Assembly: GCA_027382625.1 (NCBI GenBank)
Contig: JAJKFJ010022492.1
Coordinates: forward strand, 62,001-126,000
Reading direction: 5' to 3'
From: Tetmemena sp. SeJ-2015
Taxonomy: Eukaryota > Ciliophora > Spirotrichea > Sporadotrichida > Oxytrichidae
DNA length: 64,000 nt
Within the stretch, counting starts at the first letter, position 1; each line of letters opens with the position of its first letter. The translations under genes were made by a program, and so were the position numbers. Under the pieces are notes generated by a model that saw only the letters and a program-made list of their open reading frames with translations, did no database searches and was not told where the DNA came from. Below, one piece after another: positions 33,838-45,500 of this stretch.

Positions 33838-36721
33838 GAGAGAATTCAGGGCACTGATGATTACAAAATATGGAACCACCAGCTAGGAAGTTATCAATGC
33901 AGAGATCTTTCGGCTAATTTCCAAGAAGCAAATCGAGCAAAAGGTATCTCAAAATACTTACTCATATTCTTTCCTTTTCAAATGAAAATAAAAAAGCCCT
34001 TTTTTCATAAATATATAATAACTGAATTTAGGATTTGAACGAACTGGAGTCCGCCATAAAGATATTTATCTTTTATTATTAATTTAATAGTAAGTTTAAA
34101 GAGTAAAGTAGCTGCATCAAGATTAAAAGAGGGCAAGGAAAATTCAAACACAGATGACAGCTAGTCTATGATCAACTTAGATTTAACCACCGCTAACCAA
34201 AATATTCTATTACTATCATAATAGAAAAATACTTTTGATTTAAAATAAGAACTTCGCAAGTAAAATAAGAACAAAAGTTAATCGAAACCCATCTATGACA
34301 AATGCAAAGTAATTGATACTGCCAAATCAAATCAAGATAAGAGAGTCTTTAAATAAATCTAAGTTTCCACTTACCAAGGCCGAGAATCTCCGAATCCAGT
34401 CTAAACTCAACAAGAGTAAGCTGCCTATAGCAAATTCAATACGTTGAATCATTCGAATGGGAAAGAAAAAAGAACTTAGGATAAGCTCACGTCTTCTTTG
34501 ATCAGAAGCGGATAGGAGCATCAAACCATCAATTAAATCTTAAAGAACTATGATGATAATCTAGATTCTATATCAAATCAATTTATTAGGGGCAACACTT
34601 TGAATTGACTTGATGAATTTTATAAATGTGCTGGCAAGAAATAATAACGCACAAAGTCATGGAAGTAACGGAGGAGGGATCCTCTCTACTCAATCCAATA
34701 GCAGAAACGATTATCATTAGTTTGCATCTGCAACAGTTTACAACCCTTAATCCAATTCTTCAATATTACCAAGGAAGAAGATAAATCAGAATGCAGCTAT
34801 CAACATTTACAACACTACGTAGAGTCGCTTGAATGGTGGGATGCATCAACAGAGCAAGGAAAACTTAATCACCTCAGATGCTACAATTCCGCTTGGCTAC
34901 ATCGATGGGATGTCTGGGAATAATAAGTCTATATCGCTGCCTAAGATTGAAATGTTCGCCAGTCCATAGGAGTAAATAAAAATCTACTTTTATTTTGGAG
35001 TCTTATAACTAGCAATCTGTGGCTTTTAGAAGTAAAAATAAAAGTAGTCTGGGGTAGTAGCAGCCTCCTTCAAGATTTAATTAAAACGCACTCAGACATA
35101 AGTTTAGTGGCTTGAATGTAGATGCTGCTTCTAATAGATACTCAAGCGTAAATACTAGCATTACTGTGTAGAGCAGAAAAATGAATCATACTTCAATTTA
35201 TTGAGCATTCCTTACTTTAAAATAGACTCTCCTAATCTTGAATAAAGATATTAGCATCTTTTTCTCATTTTATTGTACAATTTTAAGATTAGAGAAACTG
35301 AAATAGGAGAACGCAAGATACTCCTTAGCGGCCGACTCTGATATAAGCAAGCCTACCAGCAATTCAGGACTTAATTCTTCCAGCAGTAAGCTAGTTACTG
35401 TGAATCAATTGAGTGTTGTTAATTAAAACCTGCTCCCATATATAATTTGATTAAGTGTATGGGATGCTTTGAGAATTCAAGACTTGAAGAAATATTAGCT
35501 TGAGCAGCAGCAATCAAAGATTAAGAAACTGGAGAGGTAGAAGCAGCTTAAGGAATTCTTAGAACTGCAGATGTAGAACAAAAGTGCTATAACGTAAAAT
35601 ATGCAACAATCATCCAAACTCCACGATAAGATGAAATCTATTTTAAAAGTTTGGCTTTTATTAAAGTTAAAGATAAGGAGCAAATAAATTCGAATGTGGA
35701 CGTTTTAGCAGCAAAAGAGGAAAGATAAATGCAGCTAAGGAAAGAGTAGCTGCTAAAGAGCGTAGAGTATAACTTGTAGAATAAGACTCAGAAGGATTTC
35801 AGAGTGAGAAACCTAGCCACTGATAATCAAAGTCAAGTTTTCACACCCTCTCATGTACATATCAACTATTATTATATATGCAGAAGGCATTCACGTTTTG
35901 TTCAGGCTAGATCAAGAAAAAGTAGATGAAAATAAGAAAAAGAAACTCGAGACTTAGGTTCTTCTTAAGAACCTGATGTCAACGAAAGAACAAAATAAGA
36001 AGACACTCTAAGAAACGGAGAAGCTACTTGAATCTATAGCAGTCAAATAAACTGATGAAAGACTCAAGAAGAGCTTAGATTGAATATACCTATTATGATG
36101 TTGAAAATACTTTATTATCTTAGATGACTATAAGTAGATGATAAAGCGCAAGGATATGAGGAACTAATAAATCATGCGTCTTCATGAGGAGCACGGAATT
36201 ATGAATCACTCAACTTTAGAACAAGAAAAGAGCAGATCAATCGAGAGGCTCGTTTAGCAACAGGAGCAGGAATTAAAGATGCGTCAAAGTTTCATTGTTG
36301 ATGAAAAGTAGAGACTCATGGCTAAGATAAAGCAAGATTTGAGGTAGAGTCACTTGGAGCAGATTGAACAACGCAAAGCCAAATTATCTGAAGAGAGGTA
36401 GTACAATAAGCAAGTTGAGACTGTAAATTTTAAACATGAAATTTTAATATAGAGACTGAATTAGTTAACAGGCATGTAAATGACTACTAAGAGTACGAGA
36501 ATAAGGTGAAGAATGATAAGATTCAAAGGCAGTAGATCATAAAGCGGGATCTGGAAAGTCTAATGAAGCAAAGAAGAGAGTAAGAAGTACAAAATAAGCT
36601 TAGTTTGAACCCGATAGAGTTTTCTATGAATAAGAAATCATTGAAGGAGCTGGGGCTGGCACATTTTAATGATCAATTCGATGAGGGTGCGTCCTCCTAC
36701 TTCAAATAGAGTTCTTTGTGA
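33838..36721 (+). CDS. Long coiled-coil protein
   Basis: Seen: a helical start (EFRALMITKYGTTSQEVINA, then ISKKQIEQK), an intron-like gap at about 33,945-34,035, then DLNELESAIK. Next comes a long Gln/Asn/Ser-rich central region (34,100-35,420). A C-terminal coiled coil follows, rich in Glu, Lys and Gln (LKKYQLEQQQSKIKKLERQK; LEQEKSRSIERLVQQQEQEL; QQIIKRDLESLMKQRREQE), ending FKQSSL with TGA 36719-36721. AT-rich inserts with in-frame TGA interrupt at about 34,610-34,640, 35,215-35,300, 35,440-35,470, 35,640-35,680, 35,860-35,905, 36,080-36,120 and 36,430-36,485. The 5' end is uncertain. Inference: cytoskeletal or basal-body type protein; convergent with the phosphatase-like gene, 104 bp away. 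Confidence 0.6.
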
Positions 36722-36825
36722 TTAAATTACTTTATAAAAATAGTAGGAAAATTAGACTATAACGTATCATTCTTAATGAAATTAACAAAATATTGCATAT
36801 GATTAAATAAACAGTTCATATTCCT

Positions 36826-38000
36826 TCACTAATCAACTTTTTTCTCTTAAACTTCTGGAAATATATTGTCGATCTTTATAGATTCTGATTTGGCCTTCTT
36901 TTAGCCATATAAAAGGATCTAAGGATACAACCATGAGGGCATGTCCTTCATCTCATACCTTTTATTGATAATGTAGGCCATGGCTATCTCTTTTGACCAA
37001 GCCTTATTCGTCTCGAGCATGACTTTAACTCCAATAGCAGCACTCATTACTCCTGAAGCATCAAACATTAGTCTTACTCTTAATCACATAATGCTATTAA
37101 TTTGGATAGTATGGGCAAGTTTTATTTCTTAGAGAGTTCTCCCTTAATAATCTCGACTACTTCATCAATGGGGAGGGAAGGTTTAGTTGGTTCGTTAGCT
37201 TCGAAGTGGAATACTTGGACTCCTTTTTCTGAGAGTTTATCTACCTACTCGAACTTGTGAGGAGAGAGATAGATTATAGTCTTGAAGCCTAGCTAGTCCA
37301 CTTGTCCTCCTTAGTCCATCACATTCATCATATTACCGATGAAGAGTCCTCCCTCTTTAATTTCACTTGGGAAGCGACAATTAGCCATAACCTTGCTTTT
37401 GAGGTCGCTGCTGTCGTTAATGCACATGAACTTGAACTTTCACAGATTATAGAAGATAAATTAGAAGCTCTTGACTGATTGATAGTAAATATAACTTAGC
37501 TTTGAAAAGGTCGAAGTCTTTGAAGAAGTAGGCCTTGCCAATCCTTTCTCCAAGTCCCTTGAGAAGCACTTACTCTACTTCTTATAGCTCGGTACTAATC
37601 TATTTCTCGAGATCCTTCCATTGACCTGATGGGAGGATGAAAAGCACGCGCTTTAAGTCATCGTCAGCAAAGTGAGATTTGAATCTCTCATCCTTTGTTG
37701 AGAAGAGGGAAACCAATTAGTCTTTGTAAATACTGATGTCTGAGTTCAAAGATTTGCGGATGTGCAACTCTTGGAAGTCCGTAGCATTTCTAAAGTACTT
37801 ACTATTAAACTTTGATATTTTTTTTATTTAAAGTCCAGGATAATAAGATGGCGCATATCCTGCAGCATGTTATAAGTGTTAGAGAGGGAACTAACTTTGA
37901 GAGTTAATTTCTCCTTGGCTCTCTACTTTTCTTCTTTCAGCATTTTTTAGAAGTCAATTGCACTCTGAGTTCCATTTGCGGATAAAGCAGATCTTTCCAT
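36826..38000 (-). CDS. Dual-specificity-phosphatase-like pseudophosphatase (STYX-like)
   Basis: Seen: ATG 37998-38000 starts MERSALSANGTQSAIDFQKM, then a coiled segment and KRVLFILPSGQWKDLEKQ. The phosphatase-like domain follows: KEGGLFIGNMMNVMDQ, GFKTIIYLSPHKF, EIIKGVRLMFDASGVMSAA, MAYIINKRYEMKDMPSWLY. TGA is at 36826-36828. Family knowledge: active enzymes have HCxxGxxRS in the P-loop. Here the corresponding stretch is MFDASGVMSA, with no Cys and no Arg, so catalysis is not expected. At least three IESs interrupt the frame; two have clear pointers (37077 and 37432) and one near 37,790-37,830 is unresolved. Inference: a substrate-binding adaptor. Confidence 0.7.
37077..37138 (-). other. IES in the pseudophosphatase gene, pointer CTC
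   Basis: CTC (+ strand) at 37077-37079 and 37139-37141. Removing 62 nt joins VVEIIKG to VRLMFDASG, reconstituting the P-loop region. Confidence 0.65.
37432..37501 (-). other. IES in the pseudophosphatase gene, pointer TTGAA
   Basis: TTGAA at 37432-37436 and 37502-37506. Removing 70 nt joins FKDFDLF to KFMCINDSSDLKSK in frame. Confidence 0.75.
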
Positions 38001-38595
38001 TTTATCTTCTTTCTCTCTCTTAAGTAAATTAAATTGTGATTTATAATTGGACTTAGTGGAATTTATATGCCAGAAAGCTCTTAATCGATTAACCAACTAT
38101 TGATTTTGAGACAACTTCTATTTAATTCTGAGAACTTTTCTCTATAATTGTGATGAGGTTTTAAATTATAAATCAAACTAGAAGACTGGTAAATTAGAAA
38201 GTTTCTCTGCAGTAGATTAACAACCAGGCTTTTATGGGTCAAGCAATTAAATCTGATCAAAACATTATGAAAGTAGAGAGTCATTGAAAAATAATGGAAT
38301 GGATGATTATTATTGATTGTTTATTGTTGTTTAAAGGATAAATTTTTGAGAGCCCCTCTCTAAATAGCAAAAGAGTACAAAAAGAGAGGGAATCAGTTTA
38401 TGCCCGTAGCAATGAAACTCGTAATAAAAAAATCATTATCTTCTTAATATGAAAAAAAGCAATACCTAGTAAATTATGGACTGAAACTATATTTGATTCA
38501 TAATAACTTAACCACTATAGTAGTAGTTATAGATTTAATGTGCTTTGAAGAGTGTTATAAAATCTGAGAAAATTATAAATTTGAATAATCACAAA
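38001..38595. other. AT-rich intergenic DNA
   Basis: Divergent spacer between the pseudophosphatase and cornichon genes. No coding signal seen; presumed to contain both promoters. Confidence 0.45.
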
Positions 38596-39352
38596 ATGCA
38601 AACAATACTTTGGCTGATAAACTTAATAGCAGGCCTCGGCTGCTCATCATTCTCACTTTACTTTGTATTCCTTTATCATGTTTTAAAAATAATCGCTTGT
38701 AGTATCTGTCACATGGAGATCTTGATAAAGGAATGATAGAGCCGTTTGACCTCTCAGACTAGATGTCCAAGGTAAGACTATTTTATGAGTTCACCATAAC
38801 TTCACATTCACTCTTCGTGTTTTATAACTTTTTCCTTGATGATATGTTTTTTTCTTATCTTGACATCTTTTTTAGTTCATTCCCTACGAAATATACATCC
38901 ACGCCTATTTAACGTTGGTGTGTCTCTTTAACGGAAACTTGTTCCTCTTCCTTTACAACCTGCCTATGATGGCTATACATTTAAAAATGCTCTTCAAAAG
39001 AGAATACGTTTTCCATGTCATCACCATTGGAGAGTATAAGGACAAAGATTATTTACAAAGTTTTCATTTAGTAAATGAGTCTTATTTTATGAAAGAGAAG
39101 AATAAAAGATTCATTAAATACAAGCTGGCATTCTACCTTGGACTTCTCATCTTTATCATGCTAAGGTAAGAAGAAAATACAATTAAATTCCACTCCTCTC
39201 CTCTTTATTTCGCTATCCCTTTTTAAAAGTTTCTATAAAGCATTTATTTGATTCTTGTCTAATTTATTTCCTACAGGTTTATGTTTGCATTCTCTAACAT
39301 GATAATTTACAATATCTTCGGAAAGACATACGGTTTGATATTTTTCTCTTGA
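38596..39352 (+). CDS. Cornichon-family ER cargo receptor
   Basis: Role from family knowledge: cornichon/Erv14 proteins are small multipass membrane proteins that load cargo into COPII vesicles at the ER. Seen: ATG 38596 starts MQTILWLINLIAGLGCSSFS (first membrane segment). After an IES and an intron comes the signature region IPYEIYIHAYLTLV, NLPMMAIHLKM (family pattern: PEY.IHA..., NMPLLAYH). Then RFIKYKLAFYLGLLIFIML and a last hydrophobic segment ending LIFFS, TGA 39350-39352. It is interrupted by one IES (pointer CATG) and two GT-AG introns. The N-terminal acidic motif is GDLDKGMIEPFDLSDQMSK where family members have a DLE.D..NP box. Confident of the family. Confidence 0.82.
38677..38711 (+). 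other. IES in the cornichon gene, pointer CATG
   Basis: CATG at 38677-38680 and 38712-38715. Removing 35 nt joins VFLYH to GDLDKGMIEPFD in frame. Confidence 0.8.
38772..38875 (+). other. Intron 1 of the cornichon gene (104 nt)
   Basis: GTAAGA...TTTTTTAG, phase 0, between SDQMSK and FIPYEIYIHA. Pyrimidine-rich 3' end. Confidence 0.8.
39166..39276 (+). other. Intron 2 of the cornichon gene (111 nt)
   Basis: GTAAGA...TTTCCTACAG between LIFIML(R) and FMFAFSNMIIYN. Confidence 0.8.
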
Positions 39353-39456
39353 TCAGACGAAAACCACCGGCTTAATAATTCACACATAGGATTATCAAAG
39401 GATAAGTATCGATTTATTTTGGAATTCATTCTCCAGAAAGAAAATCAACTACAACA

Positions 39457-42350
39457 TCACTCACCTTTCATATAGAATGTGTTTATAGTTTGATTGTACT
39501 TGGAGTATCTAGAATTGTTGCTACTGGCTCTACTGTTTACACCGCTGCGACTGTTGGCTCTACTTCTGTCAGCCTGAAGAAGTCTCCTAGTCTCTCTTTG
39601 CACTTTCTGCTGCATGATATCTTACTTCCTCCCCTCGTATTCTTTATCAATTTGAGCCACTCTCTCTTTCTTGAGTTAGTCATACTCTCTCTTACAGCTT
39701 TCCAGTTCTTATTCCTTCTCCCTCCTCTTTTCATCTGCCTCCTGCTTTTGTTTCTTCTTGCACTCAAATACAAATAAGAGTTATGGGATGATTTTTTAAT
39801 CTTCTAGTCTAGCTTCCTGATCATGAAGTCATAGGCTGATTTTATTTCTGCCAATTTTTCAAATTTTTGGACAGTTAGCTCCTCCAAAAGCTACTCTACT
39901 TGTTGAGACTTTTAAACTGAGAGTTACTCAATCAAATGCTCGCAATTAGTCCACAAAGATTGCATCGACTCTTCGTAGTCTTACTGCTAGAGCTATACAA
40001 GTTGCTAGTCATATAAATTATAATACAAAAGCAATAATTCATCTTCAAAGCCTGTAGGAGAGTTGTCTGCAATCCCATTTCCATCTAGCACTTGAAAGGT
40101 ATTTATTATGGAGATGTCATTGAGAATTGAAACGCTTAAAGTATATTAAAGCATAAATCAGAGCTTTCTTAATGAGGTAATCTTGTTTCCTCTCCCTCAA
40201 TCTGAATTTACTCCCTCTCTTTGCTAGAATTTTTAATGATAGACTTCTGCTTTAAAATATATAACACAAATTACTATAGCTTTCTGAAGAGAAAGAATTA
40301 CTTTCCCGGTGCGTTTTTAGTGCTCTCAGGTCTACTGCCTAGCCCTTAGATTTATTTCCCATTTATGTAATACTCACTTTAGTTTGCAAAGTACTCTCCA
40401 CTGTTATTGTCATTCATGATTGAGCTGTTCATAGATTTCATTCTAACACACTCAAAGAAATATCTCAAGTATTATATTTCTTGGCCTCTAGTGCTTTCTT
40501 CCTCTATTCGAGTCTCTGTTTTAACTAATCCTACTGCGTCTTTTGATCCTTCTTCATTTCATCTTTTGCAAGTTCTCTTATCTCCTCTTGCTTCTTGTAG
40601 AGCAAATTGATCTTTCCCTATGGGTCCATCTCCTCAAATGTCTCTCGCATTTTCTATTTGCGGGCCTATTGCTTTTGAGCTTGTCTTTGGATATCGTTGT
40701 GAATCTAGTTGGACGTGGAGGGAAAAGGCTTAATAGAAGTAGTGGAAGAAGCCAAAGCCTCTCTGCTCGAATTAACAGCTTTATTTGGAGAGACTAACCT
40801 ATTATAGCATAAATGATTATAAATTTATGAGTATATATGAGAGACTGAGGATGCAGTCTTAGGCTTAGAGCTGCTTGCCATAATCTGGATGACCTCGGGC
40901 TTAATAAGTGTGTTCTGGATTCTGTCTGCGTAAAGTTAATACTTCTCATTATTTAGGCCATTGTAATACTCTACTGCTTGCTATAAAAAAAGTGATTAGC
41001 GTATATTGATCCAGAGAAGAAAATTTATGACGTAGAGCTACGACGCTCGATCAAAACACACATTAGGGATTCTAATCTCTCCTGATAGCTTCGTCAGCCC
41101 AAAAGAATTAGGAATTATCAAAATTTACAAATCAGAATGGAATACTTTGTAAACTTACTGAATAGAGATACAAAATAGCAAAATACTTTTCACTAAAACT
41201 AATAAATATACAAGAGTTACTCAACTAAAGAGAAATAAGTGAAGTGAATCGTGGGTTGTAAGAATAAGATGAAAGCCCAATTCTTATTAGAGATGTGATT
41301 AAGGAAAAAATGATTAAAGATCAGTGATTGGCTAATTGAGATTAAAACTAATATTGATTGGTGTTTAATATAATGATCAGAGCTATAATTAAAACTTTAA
41401 TGTTTAATTGGATTTCTCTGTAGAGATCAGTGATTAACCAATGGGGTGTCTAAATTTAATTAAAACCTAATCTTCTCTATTTAATAATTAAAAATTATCA
41501 CACCTACTTTCTTCTCAAGCCAAAAACATTCTCATTGACGAGACTTACTATTTATATTTAAGACTAATCTTATTCTTACAACCCACGATTCACTTCACTT
41601 ATTTCTCTTTACCTCGTGAGAAACTTCCTAAAAGTGAGAGCGTTCCAACTGCATTTCTAGTTCTAAAACTTTATCTGCGAAATCAGGAGGTAGTCGCTTA
41701 TTCTTCTGGGAATATCGGATCCTTAAAGCTTCTTGCTCGGGTGAACTCATCGATACTAGTTCTTACTCCTCTTGCTACCTTTGATTAGGCTGCTTTAAAA
41801 TAGAAATTTTCTATCCTGATATGGAATTAATATTTTGCTTTGACCTGAGAGAGGCTGGTGCATATGAAGCAAGTTCAGGGATTATAGTTTGCTTCAATGA
41901 CTTGAAGGTAGTAGTTTTTAGCAGTTTCTTAGCCTGGGCAAAGTAAGAATACTTCCTTCCTTGAGAGGCTGACGACTTCCTTTTATTTAACTCTTCCTCC
42001 ACCCGGTTCTAATCATCATCTTATCCATTTTAGCCCAAATATTCTTGGTTGAGGTACTTCTATTCGTTTGTTCTTCTCCACTCTTGAGCAAGGCTTGCTG
42101 GTGTAAATTCTTCTTTAACTTCATGAGCCTCAAAATAGTTATCATTATTAGCTTGAAGATTCTAATGGGACGAGTTTGAAGTCGGGTCAAAGTATTTAGA
42201 AGGGGAAGATTTATCCACCCTGAGACCAAGATGAGAGGCTTTATTATTTTAAGACAATAAACGTGAAGGTGATGGGGGATTTTTATTAGCCCTTAGTTGG
42301 GATTAGAGCAGAGGATTGGTATTTTTGGATTTTTATGAAGATCTGAACAT
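39457..42350 (-). CDS. Coiled-coil protein disrupted by a MITE-type IES
   Basis: Seen: ATG 42348-42350 starts MFRSSQKSKNTNPLLQSQLR. A long open frame leads to DKVLELEMQLERSHFQEVSHE at the right edge of the inverted-repeat element. Removing the element at TA continues VVEQLLYIYQ. Next come a short globular block (YKVFHSDLQILIIPNSFGLT, GEIRIPNVCFDRASQLYVIN) and QAVEYYNGLNNEKYQLYADR. Then follow coiled coils (QQARKQKMRETFEEMDPQ; QLLEELTVQKFEKLAEIKSA; LKKERVAQIDKEYEGRK) and a Ser/Asn/Arg tail, TGA 39457-39459. Further AT-rich inserts lie at about 41,130-41,180, 40,980-41,000, 40,790-40,850 and 40,130-40,430. No family assigned; probably structural. Confidence 0.65.
41226..41611. mobile_element. 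MITE-like element / TIR-type IES with TA ends
   Basis: Seen: a 45-bp perfect terminal inverted repeat, left arm 41226-41270 and right arm 41567-41611. Both ends are TA followed by AAGAGAAATAAGTG... reading inward. Total length is 386 bp, with no internal coding frame; inside are a partly repeated GATCAGTGATT motif and AT-rich palindromic stretches. It lies in the coding frame of the 39.5-42.3 kb gene. Excising it and keeping one TA gives HFQEVSHEV-VEQLLYIY on the minus strand, whereas reading into the element meets TGA within five codons. The TA duplication and TIRs are what Tc1/mariner-type insertion leaves. Inference: a non-autonomous transposon turned IES. Confidence 0.88.
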
Positions 42351-42550
42351 TACTACAGAGTGTCGCTTTATTATATCCCTCCTCTAAATTATTATAAATT
42401 ATTTCACTAAATCATTCTCAGAAGATTCAAGAGTAAACAAATTTGCTAATTTATAATTGGCGACCTGATAATTTATCACCATGAATGATTTTCCTTTGAT
42501 ATACAATTAAACTAAGTTTTCATAACTATTTGAACTGAATATTCTACCTT

Positions 42551-45500
42551 TCAAGGATTCTGCTTTGCGAAAGAAGAAACTTTAGTCTTGAAGTATTCAT
42601 ACTCTTCTTGGGCGACAGTTTTCTGGCTCCTACTACTATTCCTTAGTTGCTATTCTGAGTTCTTTAAATGGGCTGTACTGGTCTGCGTTTGAATTAAAAA
42701 CTTGTGTAACCGCTTTCCAGTTTCTGCAGACTTGAATTAATTGAAAAGGTAACTCTATAAATTTAAACTGCTCCACTCCTAGTGAAAGTCTGGCAGGGTA
42801 TGTAGGTCTAAGCTGTTGAGGCTATGATCTCTGACTCTCTTGCTAAGTCTAGGGCTGATTCGAATTTACCTTCTATGACTGATAACCCTCTTTCTAAACC
42901 ATGTACGTTCATAAATTTTTGGCATCATACACTTTTAATGAGATGAGTTTAATTGGTCTAGAGTTTACTAATATCTACACCAAGAGCACTTTTAGTCTAA
43001 GAGTTTGTATCCTGAATCTCTCTCAAACCTTAATTACCCCTTATTTATAGATTGTCCACTAGTTCTTCAAATGAAATTATAAATTTTCTTTTGAAAAACT
43101 GTTCCTCAGTAAAGGAAGCTCTTTAGTTTCTGACATTGAAAGTTTATTGCATCTATTTCGGTTAGTTTGCGGGGATGTGCGCATGATTTGACATCGTAGT
43201 CTGCAGTTAGCTACTTTAGTAGTTAGTGGAAATAGAATCGTATGGCTAAGTGTTACTCTAATAATTAGGATTATACTACTACTACTTTCTCTAGGCTGGC
43301 AGGGAGCTGTTATAAGTTGGGATATTTCTCTATCCTTGCAGTAGCAGCACTTATGGTGGTTCTGCTAGATAAGACTTATTTGCATTCAAGCTACTTTGAT
43401 TTTCTAAGATCTACACTTATAAGTAGTACTTTTGCAAAAAATTATAGATTCTAAGAAAGGAGCATTGCCAACTTTCCTTGATGGCTGCATCTGTGAATTA
43501 CAGGATTATCTGAGTTGAGTCATCAGCATTTTAGTATTTAAGTTCCCTCTCCTTACTAAGTTTTATCTCCTCCCCTTAGAGGTTGAGATAGTGTAAGCTT
43601 AAGACTGATAAGTGAAAGTTGAACCGGGCTTATTAACTTGATGAGAAGCAAGAGCTTGATAGTTATTAGGAATTTGCAACTCTTTGAGAGCAAAATTTTG
43701 TATCACCTCTGTATCTTTTACAGCCTTGATAAGTTTGGATTGAGTCCCCCCTTGTCTCATTTAACTCTAGTCATGAGAGTTGATGTGATAAGAAACTTCA
43801 TATTTTAGTCAACGTATTTTTTTGTGAGATAAGAAGATGTATAGTTAAAAGGTCCAAAAGCCGTTCCATAGTCTCTTACTTGGGAGTTCTCTTCATTTTA
43901 AATCAGCAGATTTTTGCTCTGGTTTTATATTTCTCTCTCAGCCTACACAATATAAAGCAAGATGAATGTAAAGAAACTAAGAACAATATTTGAGTATAGT
44001 TAATTGCTAGTGATATTTGTCAAAAGCTATTTCAGTTTGGAAGAGGCAACTAATAAAACACCTTTGAATACCAGCAATTAAGAAATTAAACTATTTGGGG
44101 ATGGCTAGAATCTGTATACCTTTGCGGTCTTTAGTTCATCACTGACTATGGACGGGAAACAATTCTAGCTTATAGAAATTAAAAATGATAGAATCAATGC
44201 TTAGTTAGATCGATTGAAAAGAGGAGATTGATTACTTCTGCCAAGCCCTCCTTACAGGTTAATACTCATGGCTGACGTATTAAGTCTGGAAGGACTTCTG
44301 TCTTTCTCATTTTTGCTATTGAGTCTTGAGTTTAGATTAACCCTCATCTCTAGAGTTTTCTTATGAATCGTTGATGAAGCTACAGTTGTCGGATGAGTAA
44401 ACTTGCCCGCCTGATTACCAGACTTTCCAGCATAGCTACCGCAGTTATCATCATCTAGAAGGTGTCTTTAATTGTGAAGGTGTGAAGCAAAAGAGTCATT
44501 CAATTTCAGTTTCTCAGTTGCTTAAAAGTTTGCCTTTTCTATCACCATTGGCTAACTTTGATTCAGAGTTTCATTGAGTCTCTACGTTTGGTCAAACTAA
44601 AGCTGATCATAATTCTCAGGGTTTAAAAATAGGAAAGCCATTAAAATGCAATGTGGTTTTGGCTCTGACCTCTTCTGTGAGTCTAATAGTCATTTAAGAA
44701 AAAATCTATTAATGCAAATTTTCAGTAGCAAGACTTAGCTGATACTGTCCAAATATGCCTGCATGATATTGAAGTGTATTATCGCCTGCTGTTGCTCTGA
44801 ACTGTTCTTTATTAAACTAGTCCTATTAGTTCTTCAACCTGGACTTCATAGTTAAGAGTGAATTGCCTATCTGACCATCTTAACCTTCATAAGCCGAGTT
44901 ATTACTTTAATCCTCTTATCTACTCTCCCCTTAATCATTCTTAGATTTTTCATTTTCTCTTTGCTGAGTGAGTTTCTTAAGTTCGTAGAACTTAATTGTT
45001 TGAGGGACCTGAGCCCACAACATCTCCCTCATGAGATTATCGCACATCAGTTTCAAGTCTGTGGTGTCTTTCAAAGCACAAGTCACCTCGTTGTTTCTTT
45101 AGATCTTCTAGAAGTAGATGTTCTGCATCTTTTGGGAGATCTCCTGCGACTGAGAGCATATTTATTGCCAGGACTCTTCTGATGCAGCTTGGAGCTTTAG
45201 GAATTCAAATTAAGTAAGTATGGTAAATAAAACTTATCTAACTATAATTCCTAATAGAAGTTTAGTCAAAGCGAGAGTGAAATTTTGTATTACTTCTTTC
45301 TTCATTTGATAGACTTTCATTTCTGAAGAGCTACACACGCCTGATGTCAAATGCTTACAGTTTCTGAGCATTTCATCATCTCCTATCATCTTTCCTGAGC
45401 CCATCATGAATAACTACAATCGAACTTTATTAAAACTTAGATGAGTTCTGTTACTTACACTCAGCTCATTTGTTACTTTGTATCCCTGCAGTTTCTGAAA

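Noticed and set aside
39490..39777. Hydrophobic plus-strand frame at 39.5-39.8 kb
   Set aside because: It is the complement of a Lys/Glu/Arg-rich coiled coil on the minus strand, which produces Leu/Phe/Ser-rich antisense frames.
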